Source: a virus. Taken from it: DNA of 43,715 bases. How positions within the stretch are numbered: position 1 is the first letter of the stretch; every line of letters begins with the position of its first letter. The position numbers were made by a program, and so were the translations under genes. A model generated the notes under the pieces. It was not told the DNA's origin, searched no databases, and was given only the letters and a program-made list of their open reading frames with translations. This document shows, one piece after another, positions 30,891 to 38,518 of this stretch. The stretch spans positions 1 through 43,715 of the IMG/VR virus record IMGVR_UViG_3300021599_000790, one strand, 5' to 3'.

Positions 30891-32201
30891 GTGGCACAAT
30901 TTAGAACCGACTTACACAAGATAGATTCAGGACAAGTATTCACTCGTTATGAAGTGAATATGATGTCTGATCGTCTTACACCATCGGGCACAATGACAGA
31001 TGCGTTTGGTCGCCTTCGTCTATCACAACCATTTACTCTTTTTGATAGTTCGCACCGTTTTACTGACAACGGACTGTGGTCAACATCAAATACAGAAGGA
31101 AATAGTTCATATGCTTTTGTAAACAATCAAAGTATGATTGCGATGACTGTGGGAACTACAGCAAATGCCGAAGTCATTCGTGAGACAACAAGAGTGTTTT
31201 CATATCAACCAGGTAAGTCTTTGTTGATGATGTCGTCATTTGCTATGGAGACACCTAAAGCAAATGTTCGTCAGAGAGTTGGTTATTATGGTGCTGAGAA
31301 TGGTATCTATCTTGAGAATGATGGAACAGCAAACTATTTTGTGCTGAGAAGTAATACATCAGGGACAATTACAGAAACAAAAGTTACACAAACAGATTGG
31401 AATATAGACAAGTTTGTCGGCACGGGTTATTCATCTCAAAGTGGTGGTGCTGAACATACTAACGGCATCGATGTAAGTAAAACTAATATTCTTTGGATGG
31501 ATATTGAATGGTTGGGTGTTGGTGATGTTCGTTGTGGATTTGTGGTTGATGGTAAAATGGTTCCTGCTCATATATTTCATAATGATAATAAGAATTTGGT
31601 TCCTTATATGACAACGGCATCTTTACCGTTGCGTTATGAAATCAAGAACACAGGTATTACAACAAGTAATTCTACATTAAAACAGATTTGTTCAACCGTT
31701 ATATCTGAAGGTGGATATGAGTTGCTTGGATCGCAGCAAGCCGTAGGCACACCAGTTACTAGCCCAATTGATTTGGCCGTTGCTGGAACATATTATAATC
31801 TCATTTCTTTGAGATTGAAATCGGATAGATTAGATGCGATTGCCATTATTACTGCACTATCTTTATTAGCATTAACTAACAACTCATATTATAACTGGCA
31901 ACTCAGGGCGGGTGGTACAACAACAGGTGGAACATGGGTAAGTGCAGGAGATAATTCGGCTGTTGAATATAAATTAGATGCCGCAACAATTTCAGGTGGA
32001 AGAATATTAGCATCGGGCTTTACAACTTCTACTACACAAAGTTCTATACCAGTGGATATTCTTAGAGAAGCACTATTCAAATTTCAATTAGAAAGAAATG
32101 GATTGACCAATACACCCTTCGAACTCACATTATGTGTGGCAGCATCAGTTAATGGTTCTGATATATACGCATCGATGGATTGGGAAGAAGTCACAAGATA
32201 A
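30891..32201 (+). CDS. Virion structural protein
   Basis: The 436-aa product starts with GTG at 30891 directly after the previous stop. It begins AQFRTDLHKIDSGQVFTRYE and has the hallmark MTDAFGRLRLSQPFTLFDSS and FTDNGLWSTSNTEGNSSYAF of structural proteins widely found in T4-like and other aquatic phages. The rest is beta-rich. It is likely a tail or baseplate-associated component; the exact place in the virion is not known. It lacks the leader and cleavage-site features of its neighbours. Confidence 0.72.
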   Translation: MAQFRTDLHKIDSGQVFTRYEVNMMSDRLTPSGTMTDAFGRLRLSQPFTLFDSSHRFTDNGLWSTSNTEGNSSYAFVNNQSMIAMTVGTTANAEVIRETTRVFSYQPGKSLLMMSSFAMETPKANVRQRVGYYGAENGIYLENDGTANYFVLRSNTSGTITETKVTQTDWNIDKFVGTGYSSQSGGAEHTNGIDVSKTNILWMDIEWLGVGDVRCGFVVDGKMVPAHIFHNDNKNLVPYMTTASLPLRYEIKNTGITTSNSTLKQICSTVISEGGYELLGSQQAVGTPVTSPIDLAVAGTYYNLISLRLKSDRLDAIAIITALSLLALTNNSYYNWQLRAGGTTTGGTWVSAGDNSAVEYKLDAATISGGRILASGFTTSTTQSSIPVDILREALFKFQLERNGLTNTPFELTLCVAASVNGSDIYASMDWEEVTR

Positions 32202-32226
32202 CAAAAACTAAATCAGGAGAACTAAA

Positions 32227-33549
32227 ATGTTTCAAGACAAACTAACAAAAGAAATTGCTGCTGCAGCAGCACAAATTAAAACAGAACCAACTAAAAACGT
32301 TGTAAATGGAAACAGCGTTGAAGGTGCTGTTGTTTCAATTATGGCCAATGAAGAACTTAAAGGTAATCAACACAAGATTGATGCCAATAAGAATGGTAAA
32401 GTTGATGCACACGACTTTAAACTTCTTCGTAGTAAGAAAAAAGTAGAAGAAGGTGTTAAGGGTGCTGGTGTAGGTGCTGCTCTAGGTTCTGTTGCTGGTG
32501 GACCAGTCGGTGCTGCAATTGGTGGTGCTTTAGGACATGTGGCTGGTGAAGTTCTTTCCAGTGCTAAAAACAAAGCAAAAGCTATGGGTCGTATTGCTGT
32601 AGGTCCTTCAATGGCTGATAGCAAATTAAAAAGAGAAGATGTTGAACAAATCGATGAAGTTGGTGATACATCAGCAGGTAGAAAAATGATTAGTTCATAT
32701 GTCAACAAAGCAATTGGTGACAAATCAAAAGACCGTTCAAAAGGTTTACGTAAAGCAACATCACGCCTCTACAAAGACAATTACTATGGTAAAAAGAATG
32801 AAGAAGTTGAAATGAACGAAGAAGATGCTTATAACAAAGACCGTTATGCTGTTAAAGATGGTAAAGCAAAAAAAGATAATCCTACACACATGGGTTCACC
32901 TAACTACAAAGATCAACCACATCATGTTTGGGCAACAAGTGCTGAACATGCATTGAAAAAATCTATGAAGAAAGAAGAAGTTGAACAAATGGACGAAGCT
33001 TTTCCAACTGTAGCAGATGCTAAAAAACGTATGGCTGCCGGTCAAAGTTCTTTCGAGAAAAAGAAAATTTCTACTGGCACAGTTTACTCACGTAAGTACA
33101 AAGCAGAACCAGATGATGCAGATGATATGCCAAAGAAAAAGGCAAAGACTATGAAAGAGATGTTGGACATTTACAGACAACATGGCGCAGAATCTTTGGT
33201 AGAAAATTTAATGATCGAAGAACCAACGAACGATGAGTATAAAAAAGAAGCTGAAATTGCTCAAGCAAAATCTGAAGGTAAAATTCGCAATGACAAACAG
33301 ATTGCTAAAGCAGCATCACAAGGTGTAAAAATGGAAGAAGTTGAACTTGAAATGTATGATGCTGATGAAATCAATGGTGTTCAAATCGATACAATTGATG
33401 AGCGTTCAATGACTGATGCTGAAATGGACAAACGTGAGAAAATCGTAAAGTCAATGAAAAAAGGCATTCAAGGTTTCAAAGATCGTTATGGTGATGATGC
33501 TAAGTCGGTAATGTATGCTACTGCAACCAAAAACGCGATGAAGGACTAA
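32227..33549 (+). CDS. Modular late protein with EF-hand, glycine zipper and repeated KKEEVExxDE linkers
   Basis: This 440-aa protein is built of short modules. An EF-hand/dockerin-like calcium loop (DANKNGKVDAHD, residues 52-63) is followed by a glycine-zipper membrane-active stretch (GVKGAGVGAALGSVAGGPVG, then AAIGGALGHVAG; about 76-107). A basic module (GRKMISSYVNKAIGDKSKDR), a module around NPTHMGSPNYKDQPHHVW, and helical modules follow. They are separated by near-identical linkers: KREDVEQIDE (135-144), KNEEVEMNE (190-198), KKEEVEQMDE (248-257), and KMEEVELE (368-375). The linkers resemble prohead-protease sites. Similar modular proteins occur in T4-like cyanophages. No catalytic site is visible. 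I infer a head-packaged polyprotein. Confidence 0.65.
   Translation: MFQDKLTKEIAAAAAQIKTEPTKNVVNGNSVEGAVVSIMANEELKGNQHKIDANKNGKVDAHDFKLLRSKKKVEEGVKGAGVGAALGSVAGGPVGAAIGGALGHVAGEVLSSAKNKAKAMGRIAVGPSMADSKLKREDVEQIDEVGDTSAGRKMISSYVNKAIGDKSKDRSKGLRKATSRLYKDNYYGKKNEEVEMNEEDAYNKDRYAVKDGKAKKDNPTHMGSPNYKDQPHHVWATSAEHALKKSMKKEEVEQMDEAFPTVADAKKRMAAGQSSFEKKKISTGTVYSRKYKAEPDDADDMPKKKAKTMKEMLDIYRQHGAESLVENLMIEEPTNDEYKKEAEIAQAKSEGKIRNDKQIAKAASQGVKMEEVELEMYDADEINGVQIDTIDERSMTDAEMDKREKIVKSMKKGIQGFKDRYGDDAKSVMYATATKNAMKD
32380..32415 (+). other. EF-hand/dockerin-like calcium-binding loop
   Basis: The 12-residue loop has D, N, N, G, V, D and final D at positions 1, 3, 5, 6, 8, 9 and 12, a full match to the EF-hand/dockerin pattern. 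It lies in the N-terminal module of the 32227 protein. In this form it could bind Ca2+ or stabilise a protein-protein contact. Confidence 0.65.
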
Positions 33550-33551
33550 CT

Positions 33552-35009
33552 ATGAAAAAGTTTTCGGATGTTTTTAAATCCATTCGATTTGCTAAATTGG
33601 ACCCTCAACATGATAAACCTGAAATTGGTGGATCAAAAGATGATGAGGAACATTATACTGTTGGCACAAAAGAATGGGATCAACAAGTAAAACATGTAAA
33701 GAAAAGAGCTATGCAAGAAGAAAAGAAAGACAAGTATGATGAGGGTGAATATGACCGTGAAGGTGATATGGCTAAATCCGACTTGCGTTCTATCATTGCG
33801 AATGCTAAAAGATTGCACGATATGATTGAAGATGCTGATAATCTTCCTGAGTGGGTGCAATCTAAAATTACTGTAGCAGAAGATTATATTTCAACCGTTG
33901 CGAATTACATGACAGCAGAAATGAATGAATCTGTCGCAGATACACATTCTAAATTGCGTAAAAAATCTGGTTTGCCACATCCCGATTACTATAAAGAATT
34001 AGGCAAATCTTATGATATTGAAGATGATAAAGAAAGACTTTCAAAGCAATCTGAAATCAAAAAGAAATACAAAGTCGAATCTTATGTTCCTTCACCACAT
34101 GCCAAACCTGTTCCTAAGAAACCAAAAGGTGAATATGAACGTAAGGTTGACAAGTATTTGAAAAAGAAATACAACAAAGAAGAAGTGGAAATAGACGAAG
34201 CAGCAAAGTGGCGTTCAACTTCAGTAGCAAAAAAAGTTACTGATCCTGATGATGAAAGCAGTCGTTCTTATGACTATCATCACGAAAATCCCAGATCAAC
34301 AGGCATGAAGCAAGCAACTTCAGATAAGCCATATTCATCGGGCAGTTTGATGACAAGACTTAAAGCACAAGTCGCCTCACAGGGTGCCAGAAAAGGTATG
34401 GTTACCAAACAACACGCCGCAAGTCTAAAAGATAGAATCAAGTCTGCTATGCGTAAAGAAGAAGTTGAACTTTCTGAAGGTCGCCCATCACAGCGCCATC
34501 CATTAGAGGGTCATGAATATCACAAGAAAACGGATGCTGAATTGATTCACATTGCTAAAGATGCACATGAAGCAGCAGAAGCAATGAAAAGTCACAACAC
34601 AACCGCAGAAAACAAATACCGTGACCAAGCAAATGATTCTGCGACAGTGAGATATTTCCGTCAAAAGAGTGGTATGCCTAACTGGTATAAAAAGAAGTAC
34701 GGACACGTTAAGGAAGAAATGGAACAGTTAGAAGAAAAGAATGTTCCAACTTCACCTGAAAAGTGGGCTCAGGCCAAAGCACAAGCAAAAGCTAAGTTTG
34801 ATGTATATCCATCAGCCTACGCAAATGGTTGGGCTGCAAAGAAATATAAAGAAATGGGTGGTGGTTGGAAATCAGTTAGCGAAGAAACTATTTCAGAATC
34901 TCGCAAATCTGAAATTATCAAAAAGTTAGTTAAGAAAAAAACTAATCCAGACGATAAATTTGAACCAAATCCAGTAATGGTAAAAACCAGAGATGACAGA
35001 GATCATTAA
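33552..35009 (+). CDS. Modular late protein with (I/L)xE linkers
   Basis: This 485-aa, highly charged protein starts MKKFSDVFKSIRF. Modules: 72-126 (DMAKSDLRSIIANAKRLHDM), a helical domain known from T4-like phages; 127-208 (THSKLRKKSGLPHPDYYKEL); 217-301; 310-386 (EYHKKTDAELIHIAKDAHEA); 397-440 (EKWAQAKAQAKAKFDVYPSA, then YANGWAAKKYKEMGGGW), a motif recurrent in aquatic phages; and a basic end. Linkers are KEEVEIDE-AA (E216), KEEVELSE-GR (E309), KEEMEQLEE (E395), and ETISE-SR (E449). Three of these fit the full T4 prohead-protease consensus. It follows the similar 32227 gene after two bases. No enzyme motif is visible; a DNA-binding or packaged-cargo role is inferred. Confidence 0.65.
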   Translation: MKKFSDVFKSIRFAKLDPQHDKPEIGGSKDDEEHYTVGTKEWDQQVKHVKKRAMQEEKKDKYDEGEYDREGDMAKSDLRSIIANAKRLHDMIEDADNLPEWVQSKITVAEDYISTVANYMTAEMNESVADTHSKLRKKSGLPHPDYYKELGKSYDIEDDKERLSKQSEIKKKYKVESYVPSPHAKPVPKKPKGEYERKVDKYLKKKYNKEEVEIDEAAKWRSTSVAKKVTDPDDESSRSYDYHHENPRSTGMKQATSDKPYSSGSLMTRLKAQVASQGARKGMVTKQHAASLKDRIKSAMRKEEVELSEGRPSQRHPLEGHEYHKKTDAELIHIAKDAHEAAEAMKSHNTTAENKYRDQANDSATVRYFRQKSGMPNWYKKKYGHVKEEMEQLEEKNVPTSPEKWAQAKAQAKAKFDVYPSAYANGWAAKKYKEMGGGWKSVSEETISESRKSEIIKKLVKKKTNPDDKFEPNPVMVKTRDDRDH

Positions 35010-35017
35010 CATAAATA
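35010..35017 (+). promoter_or_regulatory. T4-type late promoter (CATAAATA)
   Basis: CATAAATA matches the NATAAATA late motif of T4-like phages. It lies right after the stop of the 33552 gene and 30 bases before the structural gene at 35048, which also has TTTTTAGGAG (35031-35040) as initiation signal. Confidence 0.7.
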
Positions 35018-35047
35018 ACAAGTAAAACAATTTTTAGGAGAAATAAA

Positions 35048-35848
35048 ATGCCTTTATGGTCAAACACAGACGCTAATACTAGCGCACCAAAATATGCAGT
35101 AGCTGGAGGACTTGGTGTCTCCGCTAATGGTGATGTCTTATACACAAATACAACCGCCGATGCATTTGTTCCAGGTGCAACGATTGGTGTATTTGGTGTT
35201 TCCGCTTCGGAGAAATCTGGAACAGGTAATGTTGCAACATTGACTATTACTTCAGCTGGTTCGGGTTTCACTGCTCGTCCGACTTTAAGTATAACTGGTG
35301 CTAATACTGTTCAAGCAGTAGCTATTGCTAATGCAAAAACTGTAGGTGTAACAATCACCGCAGCAGGTACAGGTTATGTAGCCGGTCAAGTATTTACTGC
35401 AACTGGTGGTACAGGTACAGCAACGACACTTACTATAACTACAGTCAACGGAAGTGGTAATGTTACTGCGGTTAGCATTACACAAGCAGGTGACTATACA
35501 GCATTACCAACACTAACTAATAATCCATTTACATCCAACACTACTGTTGCTGGTACAGGATTTACGGCTACACTTTCTATGGGTGTTGGTAGTACATTGG
35601 TTACTACAGTTGGTGAACAATATAATTCTTCCGACGTAACCGTTACAGTTGGTGGTGCTGGTGGTACAGGTGCTGTTGTTGCACCAGTCTTAACTGGTCA
35701 AGAAGGTACTTCGAAAGGTGTATTAGCTGGTTGGAACTTACGTAAAGAAGGATCTGGTGGTCGTGCAGGTCGTGTACAGTATGAGTGCTTAGTTGCTATG
35801 GGTTCAATCTCCGGTGATGGCGCTGACGATACTCTATTGGCACCGTAA
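35048..35848 (+). CDS. Virion structural protein, beta-repeat type
   Basis: This 266-aa protein begins PLWSNTDANTSAPKYAVAGG, a start seen in T4-like phage structural proteins, and ends GRAGRVQYECLVAMGSISGD. The middle is rich in Gly, Thr, Ala and Val with repeated beta units such as ITSAGSGFTARPTLSITGA, ITAAGTGYVAGQVFTATGG, and ITQAGDYTALPTLTN. This suggests a decoration or fibre-like surface insert on a conserved core. It has its own late promoter, consistent with high expression. The precise virion position is unknown. Confidence 0.7.
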   Translation: MPLWSNTDANTSAPKYAVAGGLGVSANGDVLYTNTTADAFVPGATIGVFGVSASEKSGTGNVATLTITSAGSGFTARPTLSITGANTVQAVAIANAKTVGVTITAAGTGYVAGQVFTATGGTGTATTLTITTVNGSGNVTAVSITQAGDYTALPTLTNNPFTSNTTVAGTGFTATLSMGVGSTLVTTVGEQYNSSDVTVTVGGAGGTGAVVAPVLTGQEGTSKGVLAGWNLRKEGSGGRAGRVQYECLVAMGSISGDGADDTLLAP

Positions 35849-35850
35849 TA

Positions 35851-36270
35851 ATGAGATATGAAGATGATGCTATCGATTCCTCAGAAGTAATAGGAACGAT
35901 ACAAAAAGGTCAAGCGATTGATGCACATGAACCTTCGGGTGAGGACTCTGTTTCGGTCCTCAACCCGAATGTTGTTACCGAAGTTAATTTTCGTTTAAGA
36001 AATGAATTAAATGAAATTATATTAACTGCCGATCAGGGTATACAGAAGATAAGAAAAACCTTACATAGATATGGTTTTGATTTACCTGCTGTATATGAAC
36101 CTGATCGTGAAGGTGATGAACTGGTAATTGAAGTTAATCAGTTTGGTTTTGATGATTTAGATTCTAATGTTTATATTTTATATTTTATGAATGATAAAGG
36201 GGTTTATGAATTTTATGCTGAACTTGGAGATGATCAACGTATGGATGAATTACTATCTGACGGTATTTAA
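35851..36270 (+). CDS. Conserved acidic phage protein
   Basis: The 139-aa protein follows the structural gene after two bases. It has SEVIGTIQKGQAIDAHEPSG, NFRLRNELNEIILTADQGIQ and KIRKTLHRYGFDLPAVYEPD, then acidic strands. It resembles small conserved proteins of T4-like aquatic phages and is probably virion-assembly related by position. No function is assigned. Confidence 0.6.
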   Translation: MRYEDDAIDSSEVIGTIQKGQAIDAHEPSGEDSVSVLNPNVVTEVNFRLRNELNEIILTADQGIQKIRKTLHRYGFDLPAVYEPDREGDELVIEVNQFGFDDLDSNVYILYFMNDKGVYEFYAELGDDQRMDELLSDGI

Positions 36271-36281
36271 AAAGAAAAATA

Positions 36282-36674
36282 ATGCTGTTTGATAATTTGA
36301 CTAGTGAAAATATACTGATGTATGCAATGAAGATTTATGATAAGCCTAATTGCATCATGAGTGAGTTTAAAGAAGATATGAAAAGATTCAACTATTTAAA
36401 AAGGTTGTTTCGAAGGTATCGAAAAATAGGTGAAATAAAAGAACTTCTAGTATTAAATCATCTAGTCGTTTTATATAATGTTTTTGGTGCTGAAGCATTG
36501 ACTAGATTATTATTTTTTAAGATGTCCAAAGAAGATCAACCTATTTTAAAAACATACCTTATATTTTTAAGTTGTATGCCAGATGTGGTAAAAGGTATAA
36601 AAGGACAAGATGTATTATCTTCTGATATACCTGTAGATTTAAAAATAGCCGAAGTGTTAAGAGAGATTAAATGA
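36282..36674 (+). CDS. Conserved helical phage protein (DUF7207-like)
   Basis: This 130-aa, all-helical protein has LMYAMKIYDKPNCIMSEFKE, DMKRFNYLKRLFRRYRKIGE, LLVLNHLVVLYNVFGAEALT and RLLFFKM, a pattern shared by conserved phage proteins (DUF7207, from memory). It overlaps the next gene (ATGA). No function is known. Confidence 0.65.
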   Translation: MLFDNLTSENILMYAMKIYDKPNCIMSEFKEDMKRFNYLKRLFRRYRKIGEIKELLVLNHLVVLYNVFGAEALTRLLFFKMSKEDQPILKTYLIFLSCMPDVVKGIKGQDVLSSDIPVDLKIAEVLREIK

Positions 36675-36895
36675 GTAATGAATTTAAAAAAGAATGTGGC
36701 GAAGGAATGTATTGGTGTAGCACTGATAAAAAGTGTAAGCCAATACAAGAAGATATGCCCACAAACAATGCCGGTGGTGGTGTCATTGCTGGAATAGGTG
36801 TTGGTCCTCAAGGTGAACCTGGTGTAAATAAGAAAAAAAGAAATTTAATACCTTTAATGGCTTTTATAAGAAGGAAAGCAAATGTGGCTTCTTAG
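36671..36895 (+). CDS. Small Cys-motif protein with collagen-like GPQGEPG
   Basis: This 74-aa protein has CGEGMYWCSTDKKCKP near the N-terminus, a Cys/aromatic motif common in aquatic phage proteins, then GGGVIAGIGVGPQGEPGVNK with a short collagen-like Gly-X-Y run, and a basic C-terminus. It overlaps the spanin-like gene by 14 bases. Function unknown; possibly a virion-associated peptide. Confidence 0.55.
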   Translation: MSNEFKKECGEGMYWCSTDKKCKPIQEDMPTNNAGGGVIAGIGVGPQGEPGVNKKKRNLIPLMAFIRRKANVAS

Positions 36896-37322
36896 TTTTT
36901 TACCTACAGCATTTCTAGAATTTATAATTAATGCCGTATTGTTTGCAAGTATAGTTGGTGTTGTTGTAGGATTTTTTGGAAGTAAAATTCCATTTGTTGG
37001 CTCATATGCAACAATCATTAAGTATGCGTCAATCGTATTTTTCTGTATAGGCCTTTATTGGAAAGGTGGATTTAGTGTAGAGAAAGAGTGGCGAGCTCGT
37101 GTCGAAGAAATGCAAGAAAAAGTAAGACTTGCAGAAGAACAGTCTAAACAAGTCAACACAGAAATAGAAACTAAAATTGTAGAAAAAACAAAAGTTGTAA
37201 GAGAAAAAGGTAAGATACAAATCGAATATATTAATCGATTAGTTAAAGGTGATACTGTAGAGATTGTGAAAGACATGACTGAAGAACAGAAACAGGAATT
37301 TATGGTAAAGCAAAAAGAATGA
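36882..37322 (+). CDS. Inner-membrane spanin-like protein (Rz-like), interrupted by TGA
   Basis: The 146-aa product has two N-terminal membrane helices (about 4-32 and 46-62) and a long coiled-coil C-terminus (EKEWRARVEEMQEKVRLAEE, then VEKTKVVREKGKIQIEYINR), as in Rz-type i-spanins. With the lipoprotein at 37379 it would join inner and outer membranes for the last step of lysis. The reading frame continues in phase after TGA 37320-37322 for 19 more codons (QDAVTRIIIEEHNKAVELK) and then stops at 37380-37382, in an ATGA overlap with the next gene. The TGA may be a nonsense change of TGG or an error. Confidence 0.65.
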   Translation: MWLLSFLPTAFLEFIINAVLFASIVGVVVGFFGSKIPFVGSYATIIKYASIVFFCIGLYWKGGFSVEKEWRARVEEMQEKVRLAEEQSKQVNTEIETKIVEKTKVVREKGKIQIEYINRLVKGDTVEIVKDMTEEQKQEFMVKQKE

Positions 37323-37378
37323 CAAGATGCTGTGACAAGAATCATTATAGAAGAACATAATAAAGCTGTGGAGTTGAA

Positions 37379-37645
37379 ATGAAACTATATCTAATTTTAT
37401 TGACTGCATTATTAACTGGTTGTTCCACTACTGTACCAGTTGTTGCAAAGTTTCCTGAAGCACCACAATCGTTAAAAGAAAATTGTGCCACTTTAAAGAA
37501 AATTGAAGGTGAACAAGTTTCTATCGTAGATTTGCATAAAACTGTGATTGAGAATTATACTACTTACCATGAGTGTGTTATTAAAGTTGAAGGTTGGAAC
37601 GAGTGGCACAAAAAACAAAAAGAGATTTTTGAAAGTATAAAATAA
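37379..37645 (+). CDS. Lipoprotein, probable outer-membrane spanin (Rz1-like)
   Basis: The 88-aa protein has a lipoprotein signal peptide (KLYLILLTALLTGCST) with lipobox LTGC at about residues 12-15, so mature Cys15 would be lipidated. The mature part (about 73 aa) is periplasmic with HECVIKVEGWNEWHKKQKEI. Position directly after the Rz-like gene and before the endolysin supports an o-spanin role. It is longer and less proline-rich than lambda Rz1, so the call is by context. Confidence 0.65.
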   Translation: MKLYLILLTALLTGCSTTVPVVAKFPEAPQSLKENCATLKKIEGEQVSIVDLHKTVIENYTTYHECVIKVEGWNEWHKKQKEIFESIK

Positions 37646-37658
37646 ATTGGAGTAAACA

Positions 37659-38276
37659 ATGGAACTAACAAAACAACAACTAAAACAATTATTACCAAAA
37701 AATCCATATATTGACCAGTGGCACAATGCACTCAGTCAATTATTGCCAGATTATCAAATCAATACACCACAACGTATTGCAGCATTCATTGCACAATGCG
37801 CTCACGAATCTGGTAATTTTATTTTCTTAACTGAAAATTTGAATTACAAAGCCGCAACACTACGTAAATTATTTGGAAAATATTTTCCAGATGATGCAAG
37901 TGCTGCTGCATATGAAAAGAAACCTGAAAAGATTGCAAACAAAATCTATGCTGATCGTATGGGTAATGGTAACGAAGCATCTGGTGACGGCTACAAATAT
38001 CGTGGTCGTGGATTAATTCAATTGACTGGTAAAACAAACTATACTTGGTTTGCTGCATCACTGGAGATTTCTCCTGAAGAAGCAGCAGAGTATACACAAA
38101 CTTTTGAAGGCGCAGCACAATCTGCATGTTGGTTCTGGGAAACAAATAATATTAATCAATGGGCTGATAAGAATGATATTCTCACAATGACAAAGAGAAT
38201 TAATGGTGGCACCATAGGACTTGAAGATCGCAAGAAACATTATGAACATGCCCTTCACGTTCTAGGAGCTCACTAA
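37659..38276 (+). CDS. Endolysin, GH19 chitinase-like (peptidoglycan hydrolase)
   Basis: This 205-aa protein is a glycoside hydrolase 19 domain alone. Signatures are IAAFIAQCAHESGNFIFLTE (catalytic Glu50 and second Glu59), NLNYKAATLRKLFGKYFP, the substrate loop DGYKYRGRGLIQLTGKTNYT, and the C-terminal MTKRINGGTIGLEDRKKHYE. Phage GH19 endolysins cut peptidoglycan between N-acetylglucosamine and N-acetylmuramic acid or equivalent. No signal peptide is seen, so a holin is needed. Candidates lie downstream at 38515 and 39015. The SD GGAG (37649-37652) fits. Confidence 0.92.
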   Translation: MELTKQQLKQLLPKNPYIDQWHNALSQLLPDYQINTPQRIAAFIAQCAHESGNFIFLTENLNYKAATLRKLFGKYFPDDASAAAYEKKPEKIANKIYADRMGNGNEASGDGYKYRGRGLIQLTGKTNYTWFAASLEISPEEAAEYTQTFEGAAQSACWFWETNNINQWADKNDILTMTKRINGGTIGLEDRKKHYEHALHVLGAH

Positions 38277-38518
38277 TGAAATATCTAGCACTTCTAATAC
38301 TACCACTATTGGTTGCTTGCGAGGAAAACTATCGTTACCCTTGCCAAGATCCAGATAATTGGGAAAAGAAAGAATGTAAAAAACCCTATTGTAGTGCTAA
38401 CGGAACTTGTCCTGAAGATTTGACTCCATACGAAAAAGATAAAGTTGGAGGATTACCAGGAAATAATAATATAACACAGCCTGCACAACAGATGCCAAAA
38501 AAAGGAGAATGTAAATGA
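38276..38518 (+). CDS. Cysteine-rich lipoprotein in the lysis region
   Basis: The 80-aa product has a lipoprotein signal (KYLALLILPLLVACEENYRY) with lipobox LVAC at about residues 12-15, and a mature part with five further Cys (PCQDPDNWEKKECKKPYC, SANGTC, GEC) and a Pro/Gln-rich end. It overlaps the endolysin stop (TAATG) and the next gene (ATGA). It may be a second o-spanin or a superinfection-exclusion lipoprotein; it is not decided by sequence. Confidence 0.6.
   Translation: MKYLALLILPLLVACEENYRYPCQDPDNWEKKECKKPYCSANGTCPEDLTPYEKDKVGGLPGNNNITQPAQQMPKKGECK

Noticed and set aside
37320-37322. TGA reassigned to tryptophan
   Set aside because: TGA is the normal stop of many genes here, often in ATGA overlaps, and TGG is used freely for Trp; a point change or error at this codon is simpler.
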